64,000 nucleotides of DNA from Anisus vortex (Eukaryota; Mollusca; Gastropoda; Planorbidae): the NCBI GenBank assembly GCA_949126835.1, contig OX421506.1:16064447-16128446 (forward strand). The letters are read 5' to 3'. The translations under genes were made by a program, and so were the position numbers. Below the pieces are notes generated by a model. That model saw only the letters and a program-made list of their open reading frames with translations, had not been told where the DNA came from and searched no databases. Below, piece by piece: positions 13,001-23,223 of the stretch; the stretch's first letter is position 1; every line of letters starts with the position of its first letter.

Positions 13001-14866
13001 TTGAATAAAATCGTTTCACATTTCACGGACCAAAGAAATGGCAAACAGACATAAAAACTACTTTTTTATTGCTAAATTTGTTTTTTTCAAAATTAGTTTG
13101 GTCTTCTAGCTTTGTTCTATGGCTCAACAATAAAATAATAATTGTCGACGGCTCTCAAAAAAATAAAAATGGACACAAATACATATTTTCCTATAAATGA
13201 CACAAATTCAAGATGGCCGCCATGGTCACGTGACACTAATTTGCATGAAAACTTTATTTTTAAGTATGGTATTCTGTTTTACATATATGGTAGAGATTTC
13301 ACAATTAGATATTGAACTGTTACAGATTTGTACATGTTGAAAAATACTAACCAGTTTTGGTAAACTAGCAGAAAATTGAGCAAAATCGTTTCAAAATTGA
13401 TGGACAAAGCAAGGTGCGAATTGTAATAAAAACTTCTTTTTTTTATTGTTGAAATGTTTTTTTTCACTTAGTGTGGTCTACTGGCTATGTTTATATGCTG
13501 TAATATTGCACTTATATCTTCCGAAGGTTCTCAAAGAAGAAAAAAAGTGGACACAAGTATATATTTTTCTATAAGTGTCACAAATTCAAGATGGCCGCCA
13601 TGGTCACGTGACACTAATTTGCATGAAAACTTTATTTTCAAGTTTGGTATTCTGTTTTACATATATGGTAGAGATTTCACAATTCGATATTGAACTGTTA
13701 CAGATTTGTACATGTTCAAAGATACTAACCAGTTTTGGTAAACTAGCAGAAAATTGAGCAAAATCGTTTCAAAATTCATGGACAAAGCAAGGTGCGAATT
13801 GTAATAAAAACTTCTTTTTTTATTGTTGAAATTGTGTTTTTTAATTAGAGTGGTCTACTATCTATGTTTATATGCTGTAATAGTGCACTCATATTTTCCG
13901 AAGGTTCTCAAAGAAGAAAAAAAGTGGACACAAGTACACATTTTTCTATAAGTGTCACAAATTCAAGATGGCCGCCATGATCACGTGACATTAATTTGCA
14001 TGAAAACTTTATTTTTAAGTATGGTATTATGTTTTACATATATGGTAAAAATTTCATGCTTCCACAATAGTCCATTAATTTTTTATTAATTTTTTTAACT
14101 CCAGACATTAATTTTGTGAAATTACCAAAAAACGAGTTGGCAGTGCAGCACATTTTGCGTAAAAAACCTTTGGCATGTTAAGTGTTAAAGCAAGACGGCT
14201 ATAATCCATGATATTGCATTGCAAAAATGTTGTTTAATGCCACTGGACATCGCGTTTGAGATATACTTATGCACGAGGAACGATTCAAACGTTGTTTGTT
14301 AATTTTTTGCACAATGTTAAACATCACAGTCGTAAAATAAATATTTACCCAAATTTATCAGTGTTTGTGTTGGGGGGGGGGGGTTTAGGCAATTATATTA
14401 TGGTCTTAGGAGAACCGTGAAGGAATTATAGTATGATATTAATTAATACCCATGGAAACCTTTTATGATTTATACTGTCTTACTTATATTTTAGGTCGAT
14501 TAATGCTTCATTTATTTTATTCGTCATATGTTTGTAAAGTTTTAAATCATCAATAAGTTTTATATTTCTTAGCCTAGACATTATGTCTGTGTTCTTATGT
14601 GTATGTTAAATGCGCTCTGAGTTTACATTATGTTTGTTGGCAGCGCTATACAAATATTATTATTACTATTTATCAACATATATGACTCGATTGTAAATAT
14701 TTTGTACTTTATTTGTTTCAGTGGTTACGTTATGCCTAATGAAACGATTGTTAAGAGAAATGAACCTGTAGACCAAATTGAAACACCGTTGCCAATGGAA
14801 GTGTTAACCGATACATTGTACCCATTTGACGAAGACGACCAAGAACATGACGTGAAACTAGATTAA
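6918..14866 (+). CDS. pseudo-metalloprotease-like secreted protein, copy 1: last three exons (partial)
   Basis: Exons 6918-7076, 8376-8472 and 14722-14866; with one nucleotide from the missing upstream exon they join to 134 codons including the TAA. They encode the two Cys-rich PLAC-like modules (ending LCCNSCKAL and CCGHC) and the acidic tail (PFDEDDQEHDVKLD). Each exon aligns one-to-one, with identical phases, to exons of copies 2 and 3. I could not find the preceding RCxxGxC exon or the ADAM-type exons on the plus strand between 1 and 6900; an LTR element occupies that space. They may lie left of the window or be lost, in which case this is a truncated duplicate. The last intron carries a piggyBac element. 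Confidence 0.72.
7085..7930 (+). repeat. degenerate 24-bp repeat seeds in the copy 1 intron
   Basis: Scattered versions of 'gctggtcgtagcatttcgattt' follow the donor site directly (7096-7160) and recur at 7775-7830 and about 7895-7925. They are the reverse complement of the 24-bp unit expanded at 53480-54160, in the equivalent intron of copy 3, and also occur at 26700-27030 in copy 2. Confidence 0.6.
8102..8290 (+). mobile_element. SINE remnant, orthologous to the one at 25540-25690
   Basis: Contains 'ggggtgtctctgagtct', 'gttaggccgctaggcatcac' and 'attgcttcacaggc', the body of the tRNA-derived SINE family seen at 38.9 and 59.9 kb. The same sequence lies at the same place in copy 2 on the minus strand, upstream of the second PLAC-like exon, so insertion preceded the gene duplication. 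Confidence 0.6.
8376..8472 (+). CDS. copy 1 exon: second PLAC-like cysteine module
   Basis: Acceptor cccag, donor gtaagt, phases 1 and 2. It encodes CTYGDKLHICVAF and, further on, YCPYDVFNYCCGHC. The pattern C-x3-D ... C ... YCPYD ... CC-x2-C is shared with 25377-25470 and 52731-52830. Confidence 0.8.
8765..9180 (+). repeat. GC-richer dispersed repeat of about 420 bp
   Basis: It aligns with 23420-23870 (plus) and, for its right half, with the reverse complement of 24360-24600; 'ttcttggacgcgcaacagggg' at 9077-9097 recurs there as an exact inverse. It lies in the last intron of copy 1. The 24.4 kb relative is in the same intron of copy 2 in the same orientation to the gene. No coding potential recognised; class unknown. 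Confidence 0.6.
9235..9325 (-). mobile_element. tRNA-like SINE head fragment
   Basis: On the minus strand 'gagtggtagcgcgttcgcctg' resembles a pol III A box region and 'ggtcctaggttcgaataac' a B box at normal spacing. No complete tRNA cloverleaf. From 9340 to 10127 I see only AT-rich intron sequence. Confidence 0.5.
10713..12500 (+). pseudogene. piggyBac transposase (DDE_Tnp_1_7), disrupted
   Basis: The frame from ATG 10713 has two early stops, then is open to 11603, covering FKLFFPDTLVEQI and the first catalytic Asp in ALSIDESMVAFKGR with the family block KPTKWGIKAFML. After a frameshift the second Asp is in HIIYTDNYYTS (about 11700-11730). After another, the third is in HMGGVDHFDQM (about 12030-12062). 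The C-terminal Cys-rich finger (CLVCKSCQ ... YYCPVCNVPLC ... CF) ends at 12500. All three catalytic Asp codons survive, but at least two frameshifts and several stops make it non-autonomous. It would cut and paste at TTAA. Confidence 0.88.
12850..14055 (+). repeat. 377-378-bp tandem repeat inside the piggyBac right arm
   Basis: 'caagatggccgccatg' recurs at about 13210, 13588 and 13965, giving periods of 378 and 377. An older, diverged unit covers 12850-13208 and a partial unit ends near 14055. Each unit carries ATGGCCGCCAT followed by TCACGTGA, a palindromic E-box. Likely an internal expansion of the subterminal region. Confidence 0.8.
14722..14866 (+). CDS. copy 1 terminal exon
   Basis: Acceptor tttgtttcag at 14712-14721, phase 2 entry, TAA at 14864-14866. 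It encodes KRNEPVDQIETPLPMEV and the acidic end PFDEDDQEHDVKLD. Copy 2 has the closely related KRNEPVGQIETPSSMEV at the same place. No domain recognised; the tail is hydrophilic and acidic. Confidence 0.8.
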
Positions 14867-15030
14867 TGTGGACTTGAGTTTACTTTGAGTCAATTTCATG
14901 TTATTTATCATGTTTCCAATATACGGATAACATTTCGTTGCTTTAATTATAAATTATGGAGTAAATTTCCTGTAGGCCAAACTTTCTAACTCTCAATATT
15001 CGAAGTCTGTATTTTGTGACTGTTTCTTGT

Positions 15031-15660
15031 TTTATCCGTACGTCTATTGGTATATAACAATATAAAACATATTTTATCCGTACGTCTATTGGTATATAAC
15101 AATATAAAACATATTTTATCCGTACGTCTATTGGTATATAACAATATAAAACATATTTTATCCGTACGTCTATTGGTATATAACAATATAAAACATATTT
15201 TATCCGTACGTCTATTGGTATATAACAATATAAAACATATTTTATCCGTACGTCTATTGGTATATAACAATATAAAACATATTTTATCCGTACGTCTATT
15301 GGTATATAACGATATAAAACATATTTTATCCGTACGTCTATTGGTATATAACAATGCAAAACATATATAACAATATAAAACATATTTTATCCGTACGTCT
15401 ATTGGTATATAACAATATAAAACATATTTTATCCGTACGTCTATTGGTATATAACAATATAAAACATCTTTTATCCGTACGTCTATTGGTATATAACAAT
15501 ATAAAACTTATTTTATCCGTACGACTATTGGTATCTAACAATATAAAACATATTTTATTTGTACGTCTTTTGGTATATAACAATATAAAACATATTTTAT
15601 CCGTACGTCTATTGGTATATAACAATATAAAACATATTTTATCCGTACGTCGATTGTTTA
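15031..15660 (+). repeat. 42-bp minisatellite (about 15 units) at the 3' flank of copy 1
   Basis: The unit is 'ttttatccgtacgtctattg' plus 'gtatataacaatataaaacata'. Units are nearly identical; one shortened unit lies at about 15350-15370 and the right end is more diverged. The first part of the unit matches, in reverse, the 3' flanks of copy 2 (22690-22715) and copy 3 (48975-49000), so the array grew from ancestral gene-flanking sequence. A period of 42 keeps reading frames open on both strands, which explains several spurious long ORFs. Confidence 0.92.
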
Positions 15661-15680
15661 AATTAAGGTTATACATTAAC

Positions 15681-17468
15681 ATGGATTATCAGGCTTTCAT
15701 TGCTAATCCATCTTTGCAAGAACTCGACCAATGCAGCAGAAAGGATCTGTTGGCTATTTCTAAACTTTTAGGACTCAAAATCAAATCTAGTGCTGTAAAA
15801 CAAGTTATTAGAGATAGTATAGTCTTACATTTTGTCAACGAAGAATTTTTGCCAGAAGAGGCGTTATCCACAATTAGTAGAGAAGGAAACGAAAACACAC
15901 CCAATGTTGTAGATTTAGAAATACAGCTAAACATTAAGCAGTTGGAAATTGAAGCACAAAAAGAAGCACAAAAAGAAGCACAATTAGCACAATTAGCTTG
16001 AAAAGAGAAAGAAAATGAAGCACAAAAAGAAATAGAACGGATGAGATGTGAGAAAGAAATAGAATTAAAGAAATTAGAAATAAGCTCTAAAACTCCAACA
16101 GATCTTCCTACCACCAATCAGACTATGGACCCAGCTAAATATTTAAAACTGATTCCACGTTTTGTGGGAAATGTTGATAATTATTTTGTTCAATTTGAGC
16201 TTGTTGCCGAAAATTTTTCTATTCCTGAAACGCTGTGGTCCTCGCTGTTACAAACTGTTCTGACTGGTAGGGCTGCAGAGGTGTTCTGCTCACTCACTGG
16301 GGAACAACAAAGGGACTACCAAGTTGCTAAGCAACTCATTTTGAAATCTTTTGAACTTGTCCCTGAGGCTTATCGGAAACAGTTCCGTGAACTGCGTAAA
16401 CTGGATGGCCAGACCCATGTTGAGTTCTTACTAGAAAAGCAGAGAAAACTAGATCGCTGGCTGACATCTAAAGAGATTGGTACTGACTATGCAAAGCTCA
16501 AGAACTTGATTCTGATGGAGGAGTTTAAGAATTGTGTCCGGCTGGACGTCCGAACACATATGGCAGACCGTGGCGAAGATGATGTGTACAAGGCAGCAGT
16601 GTTGGCCGACGACTTCGTCATCTCCCATCAGTTCGCAAAGTCCACAGCCGATATTAGGCCGAAGCAGCCGAAACTGCCCGAAGAAACGAACAGCACTTCA
16701 ATGAAAAACACTCATGAAAAGAAGGTGACACAACTAAAAGCCTCATGCATATACTGCAAGAAAGAAGGACATAAAGTGGAAGAATGCTATAAATTGAAAA
16801 GGAAAAACGAAAAGGCTTCTCCAAAACCTACTTTATGTGCCGTGTCCTGTACAACAGAACAATTTTTACACACTCAAGCTAATGATACTAAGCCTGCCAC
16901 ACCAAGCTCTACTGACTCTACTACATCGTCAACATACTCATCAAAGAGTTCTTCTACATCGTCAAGATGTTCTACACTTTCATCAAAGTGTTCTACTACA
17001 TCGTCAAGATGTCATCAATACTCGTCAAAGAGTTGTAATACATCGTCAAGATGTCCTCAATACACAACAAATTGTTCTACTACATCGTCAAGATGTTCTT
17101 CACATTCATCCGATTGTTCCACTACATCGTCCAGATGTCCTCAATACACGTCAAAGTGTTCTACTACATTGTCAAGATGTCATCAATACACGTCAAAGTG
17201 TTCTACTACATCATCAAGATGTTCTCACGACTCCAAAGAGAGTTTATCAACTACATCATCAAGATGTTCTCATGACTCCGAATCGAGTTTATCAACTAGA
17301 TGTTCACAAGACTACAACGAGAGTTCTAACCAAGTCCAGATGTCTACATCAGTCACCCCTGATGTTTTAGAGGAGTTCAAGCCTTTCATTTCGGAAAGAT
17401 TTATATCACTACCAGGTGATCATACCAGTCTGCGACCTGTAACAATTTTGAGAGACACAAGTGCCTAG
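15681..17468 (+). pseudogene. gag of the Gmr1-like element, one in-frame stop
   Basis: Starts at ATG 15681. A TGA at 15999-16001 interrupts an acidic/basic coiled coil (EAQKEAQKEAQLAQLA). The frame then continues to TAG at 17466. Residues about 150-320 form a SCAN-like capsid (YQVAKQLILKSFELVPEAYR, KLKNLILMEEFKNC, VRTHMADRG). A zinc knuckle C-I-Y-C-x4-H-x4-C follows at about 16750-16790. From about 16905 to 17330 comes an unusual Ser/Thr/Cys repeat (TTSSRC, QYTSKCS, repeated more than ten times). Gag would form the particle; the repeat is of unknown role. Confidence 0.85.
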
Positions 17469-17756
17469 CAATCGCTACTGCTTGAAGGCATTCTTCCCTT
17501 ATCAAACGCAACAGTAACGGGGAAAAGCATACTCTTAAGAGGCGTAGAACTGGGTTGGCTAGATGTACTTCTCCATCTCATTGATCTCAAGTCAGATCTT
17601 GTTTCTGGACCTGTGGTTGTAGGTGTCCGAGCAACATTACCATTGGAAGGCATCTCGTTGTTGCTAGGCAATGACTTAGCTGGTGGGAAGGTTATCGCCG
17701 AACCCATTGTCACTCATGAACCTCAACTATCTGCACCTGAAGAAGAAGATCCATAA
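17409..17756 (+). pseudogene. aspartic protease remnant
   Basis: In the gag frame, ILRDTSA then a TAG and QSLLLEG stand where L-R-D-T-G-A-S-Q-S is expected, so the catalytic Gly and Ser codons are altered. About 70 residues on, ISLLLGNDLAGGKV is the expected L-L-G-N-D-L-A-G-G block. A TAA at 17754-17756 follows. The protease is inactive as written. Confidence 0.75.
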
Positions 17757-17786
17757 TTATATCCAGCGTGTGCGGTAACTAGAGCC

Positions 17787-19609
17787 TTGAGTTCACAAAT
17801 CTCCAAAGAAAGTAGTACTTCCAAAAATAAATCAAACATTGAAGTGGACCTTGAGACCACATTCTTCTCCAAACTCGACGAAGATTCGATATCAATCTCA
17901 GAAAAGCCGGTATCAACTCGAGAACAGTTGATCGAGGAACAGAATAGGGATCCTGAGTTAGACAAACTCCGAGAAAACGCTTTGTCACCACAAGAAGCTG
18001 AAGAAGTACCTATACGTTACTACGTCAAAGATGATGTACTTCTAAGAAAGTTTCGACCACCAGGAGAGTTGTCCATCAAATTGTTGTGCCTGAGAAATAT
18101 CGTGCTGACATTCTGAATATGGCACACGATTCTCCACTGTCGGGTCATCTAGGCGTCAACAAGACATATCAGAAGATAACAAGTCACTTCTTTTGGCCTG
18201 GATTAAAGAAGCACGTCATTGAATACTGCAGATCGTGTCACCCTTGTCAAATGGTTGGCAAGCCAAATCAAACGATTCCTGTAGCTCCTCTCAAGCCGAT
18301 TCCAGCATTCGAAGACCCTTTCAGTCGAGTCATCATTGACTGCGTTGGACCTCATCCAAAAACAAAAGCAGGTCATCAATACCTACTATCCATTATGTGT
18401 GCTTCGACAAGATTTCCGGAGGCAGTTCCTTTGGGAAACATTAAAGCTCCTAACGTAGTCAAGGCACTCACAAAATTCTTCACTCTATTTGGTCTACCTA
18501 AGTCCATACAGTCGGATCAAGGATCTTATTTCAAAGCCACTCTTTTCAAACAAGTAATGGACCAATTGGGCATTAAACACTGCATGTCAAGTGCATATCA
18601 TCCTGAGTCGCAGGGAGCCCTTGAACGCTTCCATCAGACCCTGAAGAACATGATAAGAACATATTGCCATGAACATGAGAAGGACTGGGATGAAGGAATA
18701 CACATGCTCCTGTTTGCAGCCCGTGAAGCCGTCCAGGAGTCTTTAGGCTTCAGTCCGTTTGAATTGGTGTTTGGCCATACGGTTCACGGTCCTTTAAAAT
18801 ATCTCAAAGAAATGTGGATGTCTCCGACACCCACTGAGGGACTTTTAGACCATGTCTTAAAAATTAAAAGTAGACTTTATGATGCCTGTAATTTAGCCAA
18901 AACAAATTTAAAGGAAAGCCAGTCTAAAATGAAAAACTGGTATGATAAAAAGGCCAGATTTAGATTGTTTGCCCCAGGGGACAAGGTTTTGGTATTTTTA
19001 CCTGTACCTGGTCAACCATTACGAGCTAGATACTTTGGTCCATATGAGATAGAATCAAAAGTCAATGATTTAAATTATATTATTAAAACTCCAGACAGAA
19101 GAAAGAAAAGGCAACTTTGCCATGTAAATATGTTAAAGAAGTATGTCAGTAGAAATTCAGAAACACATAGCAAGAATGTATCTGACCAGGTACAGTGTAA
19201 TTTAAATGCAACCCCTGTTGTTCCTCCTGATATTGTAAAGGAGAAATTTGGTCAGTACAAATTGCAAAATTCTTTTATACTTAAAAATTTGGATCAAAAG
19301 CTGTCACATCTGCCACTGACAGAGAAGATTGTAATTGAAAATGTAATTAAGGATTTTTGTAATATATTTTCTGATGTACCAAATAAGACTAATTTTATTG
19401 TACATGATGGTGATGTTGGTGATGCAACTCCGGTCAAGCAACACCCATATAGAGTTAATCCTGAAAAGTTAGAAGTTCTTAGATCTGAAATAAAGTATAT
19501 GCTTGATAATGACATTATTGAACCAAGCTCAAGCAATTGGAGCTCACCTTGTGTTTTGATCCCTAAACCAGAAAAACATTTAGATTCTGTACAGATTATA
19601 GGAAAGTAA
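17787..19609 (+). pseudogene. integrase followed by reverse transcriptase N-terminus
   Basis: The first part (17787-18116) holds EEQNRDPELDKLRE and RYYVKDDVLLRKF. A frameshift near 18086 leads into the HHCC zinc domain (HDSPLSGHLG ... CRSCHPC), the catalytic core with Asp in VIIDCVGP, Asp in QSDQGSYF and Glu in GALERFHQTL, and a GPY motif (ARYFGPYEIES). From about 19290 comes the linker to reverse transcriptase (DFCNIFSDV, HPYRVNPEKLEVL, NWSSPCVLIPKPEK). A frameshift at about 19590 ends the ORF. All three integrase acidic residues are present. Confidence 0.9.
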
Positions 19610-19830
19610 ATACTTTTACAAAATCTGATTCCTTTCCAATTCCTAGAATTGATGATCTTATTGATCGTATTGGTGATGCCACCTACATTACCAAGATTGA
19701 TTTATTATCAGAATATTGGCAGGTAGGGCCTACCTCTATCAGACCGTGCCAAAGAAATATCAGCATTTGTTACACCAGATGGGTTGTATCAATATAAGGT
19801 TATGCCTTTTGGGATGAAAAATGCCAAGGT
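19590..19830 (+). pseudogene. reverse transcriptase fragment, cut before the YxDD box
   Basis: After the frameshift the frame gives DYRKVNTFTKSDSFPIPRID, DRIGDATYITKIDLLSEYW and, with a further frameshift, GLYQYKVMPFGMKNAK: the fingers and first palm Asp motif through the F-G-M-x-N-A block. It stops at 19830, immediately followed by gtaagt. The catalytic YxDD pair is missing. Confidence 0.8.
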
Positions 19831-22743
19831 AAGTGTAATCTATAACAACATCCAAAGTGTTTCCCTCAATGGAAATTGCACTTATTTATATTTTAAAGTC
19901 CGCATTTTCTCCTCTTTCTACGTAGTGTATCTTTGTAAGTAGTAATTTGTATTAGATTCTCTTTTGTATTATAGTTTGTAAATTTGTATTATAATTTTCT
20001 TGTGTGTTATATTTTAGAGTTTTAATTTGTTTTTCTTGTGTACTTTGTAATTATATATGGTAATTGTCTTATTTCTGTATTTTAATCGCAAACGTATTTT
20101 AGTAAACTTAACTCTTGACTTTAGAGTATTTTTTTTTGTTTTGTTTGTTTTATTTTCTTAGTTTAATTAAAGAGTCTAAATTTAGTTTATATTCTTTTGG
20201 GGGTTTCTGTTATAATACTCTTCTATTTAGGCTATTACGTCTTACGAGCCACTCTAAAAATTTAAGTGATATGTAATATTATATTATATACATTTATATT
20301 ATATACTCTCTTATACGAATAAATTGTGTTAAGTTTAATGACTACCGGATTCATTAATTTAATGGCGATGTAAAAAGATGAAATGGTTGATGATGCTTTG
20401 AATGCTTAATATTTATTATTTAGAAATATATATAATGCGCTTATCTATTTTTAAAAGTCCTCATTTTCTCCTACACTTTAACTGTTTGAGCAGTGCCGTT
20501 GCAAGGGATTTGGGGGCCCGGGGGAGCTTGGCCTCTTCAGGGGCTGTGCATTTTGACATTCGACATTATGATGATTTAAAACTTTACAAACATAGGACAA
20601 ATATACATGTAAACAATGAAAAAATGTTTTTAGGTCTATACAAAATTGCTACATTTATTTAAAATTTAAATAAATACTGGACAGAACGTAATGTCTTCAT
20701 TCCTCCTTTGCCTGGTACCATAATAATTAAGAAAAACATCTAGTCTAACTCAGACACAAGTAATAGCTATCAAAGTTGTTTTTAACTCAAGGTGAGTATA
20801 CAATATTATAATACAATTCTTCAGAAACATGCCCTCCCAAGACTGCTACGCCTGATCTCTTTGACGTGGTCGGCATTACTTTCAATAAGATCAAGAACAA
20901 AAATATATGGGACTCTTTTGCTCATCTTTCAGTGTGTTATTTACTTTCAACCGAATCGCCAGTCAGCTAGACATATATAATAGCTAATTACTAATGATAA
21001 GAAATTATAATTCAAACATATGACTATCACTATGCAATATGTGTTTGTTTATAATATAAAAGATTCAATAATTTTATTTTTGAAACAAGTTTATAATATT
21101 ATTGAGAGTATATTAGCGTCTCTAATTCAAATGAATAATAATAAACAAAAAAGGCAGATTTAGTAATTCTACCATTTAGAGAAAAAAAACAAAGGAACCA
21201 GGAAATAATTTGTAGATAAGAAGTTAGATTTTAATACAAACTATAATAAACTTAGAAAAATCATACAGCAAATAAATTGTAAGAAAATTGATATTTTATA
21301 AAATAAATAAACGAAATTTAGGTTACATGAATAAATATTTAGAGATTAGAATCAAGGTTCTTCCCTACTAACTGACAAGTCTTAAATAATATGAATGCAT
21401 AAAGGGTCGAAGTGGACAACATTTCGGGTCCAATTCGTTTATTTGATAATAATAAAAAATATGTCAGTGTGCTGCGTTTCTGGTAATACACACAGATGTA
21501 GAGAGTCAATTGTATTTCGTTTCCAAAAGATATTGCCGAGAGAGAACGATGGATTGTGAATGTCAGACGTCAAGAATCACCTATTTATAATCTCAAACGT
21601 ATTGCTTAATGCAAAAAAAAAATGTTTTGTTTTATGTTTTATAAATTTACTTATTGCGTTTTTATTAATAACAAAGGACGCAACTCTTGATTAATTTATT
21701 TTATAAACAAAGCTAAATAATTATTTAACTTAACGCCACTAACACTTTGAGTATTAATTATCGCCTACTCACATTTGATGTTTGAAAAGGGATTTATCAT
21801 AACTAATCTAATATCATTTGTATATTTCTAAACGACCAGAATGGGTCGTTGAGGTTGAAATCAATTGTCAAACACCAGCAAAAACATGTTTTTTTTGTTT
21901 AAGGAAAAGCTTAAAATAATTAAATATAGCACATGAAGTTCACGAGCTCTGCCATTTGATCAGATAAGGCCTCATTAAGACTTTTCCATGGTTCGTTTTA
22001 GCGATGAATTTTATGTGCCATCTACTAATATTATTTGTATAGGCCTAAATATGTTTAGTCTCCACCCGCCAATAATTATTAAGACCATATTTTAAGTTCT
22101 TTGTGTTATTTTCTATAGAGACGAAGTAAACCAAAATCATTGTTTTAAAATGAAAGTTTAGATTGAAGAAAAAGAAATATATTTAAAAAAAAGGATATTA
22201 ACGAGAGGTTAAAAAATACTTTAAATATGGATTCAACCGCCAAAAGAAAGAGTAAGCTAAGGGAAAAAATGGAAAGAAAGAAAGAATATGGAAAAAAAAA
22301 GAAGAAAGTAGATTTATTAGTATACAGAAATAAATAGTATCAATGAAATATTAATACATAAGTCACAGTTCCTTTTTTTTAGAACAATAATATCAGGTAT
22401 GACATCTCCTAAGCATAAAAAAACAACATAAAATAAAAACTACTGTGTTTTTTACACTCTTGTTAAATAGTAATTACAAAGAACATCATGAATGTAGTAT
22501 TTATTATGATATTATTTCTTATCTAAGTATTATGATATTATTTCTTATCTAACACTGCCCAGGTATAATCACTAAACTAAATACTTACATTTTCATTTAA
22601 TTAACAAAATTAATCAAGGTGAGTCCAATAATTTAACAAAAAAAAACGAAAAAAACATTTTTGTTTTTGATATTGTTAGGTGCCAATAGACGTACCGACA
22701 AAACAAGAAAGAGATAGAATATGACATACGTCGAATGTTATAT
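19831..22743. other. intergenic region between copies 1 and 2, no gene recognised
   Basis: AT-rich. Short imperfect direct repeat at about 19885-19920 and 20440-20480 (cttattta..ttaaagtc.gcattttctcct). 'gcagtgccgttgcaaggg' at about 20492 resembles the end of an hAT-type repeat, but I found no partner end. A 28-bp direct duplication, 'tattatgatattatttcttatctaa', lies at about 22502-22552. No ORF with recognisable features. Confidence 0.5.
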
Positions 22744-22751
22744 TTCTATAG

Positions 22752-22948
22752 CAGGGTTCGGCAACCGAAGGCACTCGTCCTAAACGTAGCACGCATAGAG
22801 GTCTTCAATGCCACGCGGTAGACACCCTAAAAAAATACTTTTCTACTATAAATATTTTGCTGGTGCAGGTTGCCTTTTAGACTGTTGGCATGCTGACAAT
22901 TAGAAATTCTACTTTGGCACACTGTTATCAAAATGTTGCAGACCCCTG
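22752..22948. mobile_element. short hAT-type MITE
   Basis: Begins CAGGGTTCGGCAACCG and ends TGCAGACCCCTG, inverted ends typical of hAT elements. Flanked by ttctatag and ttctagat, an imperfect 8-bp duplication. Related internally to the MITE at 44086-44292 (GTGCC, 'ggcacactgtt', 'tagaaattctac'). Confidence 0.65.
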
Positions 22949-23075
22949 TTCTAGATTATTTGGCCTACAAATACTTGGCCCAATAATTATTTGTTAACGC
23001 AACTAAAAGTACAACGTTTATATAAAATATATGACAAATAACATTAAATTCACTCAAAATAAACTCTGGTCCACA

Positions 23076-23223
23076 TTATTCTAGATTCACGATACGTTTT
23101 CCATCGTCTTCGTCAAATTGGTACAAAGTGAAGTTGAAAACTTCCATGGACGACGGTGTTTCTATTTGGCCTACAGGTTCGTTTCTCTTAGAAATTGTTG
23201 CACCAGTCGTTGGAACGTAGTTC
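23076..23223 (-). CDS. copy 2 terminal exon
   Basis: Acceptor tttgtttcag, stop TAA at 23078-23076. Encodes NYVPTTGATISKRNEPVG and YQFDEDDGKRIVNLE, homologous to the copy 1 terminal exon. The 3' flank (23075 down to about 22690) aligns with the 3' flank of copy 3. Confidence 0.85.

Larger units (their letters stand above)
10132..14177 (+). mobile_element. piggyBac transposon, complete ends, broken transposase
   Basis: The element begins CATGCCAAA and ends TTTGGCATG, a 9-bp perfect terminal inverted repeat, and is flanked on both sides by TTAA (10128-10131 and 14178-14181), the piggyBac target duplication. A subterminal palindrome, gactaaagtc, repeats near the left end. It contains a transposase pseudogene and a 378-bp tandem repeat. 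It sits in the last intron of copy 1 on the same strand. Confidence 0.85.
15681..19830 (+). mobile_element. LTR retrotransposon with gag-PR-IN-RT order (Gmr1-like), truncated
   Basis: Order on the plus strand: gag with SCAN-like capsid and zinc knuckle, remnants of an aspartic protease, integrase (HHCC, DDE, GPY), then the start of reverse transcriptase. Integrase before reverse transcriptase is the Gmr1-type arrangement. No 5' LTR is visible: the 42-bp array abuts the gag start. The element ends at about 19830, before the YxDD box of reverse transcriptase, and no RNase H or 3' LTR was recognised. It carries stops and frameshifts. Confidence 0.85.

Noticed and set aside
15031..15660. CRISPR-like array of regular repeats
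   Set aside because: Units are contiguous without unique spacers, and the DNA is eukaryotic.
14943..15682. ORFs of 107-215 aa with VYNNIKHILSVRLL repeats
   Set aside because: Product of the 42-bp minisatellite; open on both strands, with no other coding signal.
19825..19836. Donor-like 'aag-gtaagt' at the end of the truncated reverse transcriptase, suggesting an exonised retroelement
   Set aside because: No matching downstream exon found; it may be chance.
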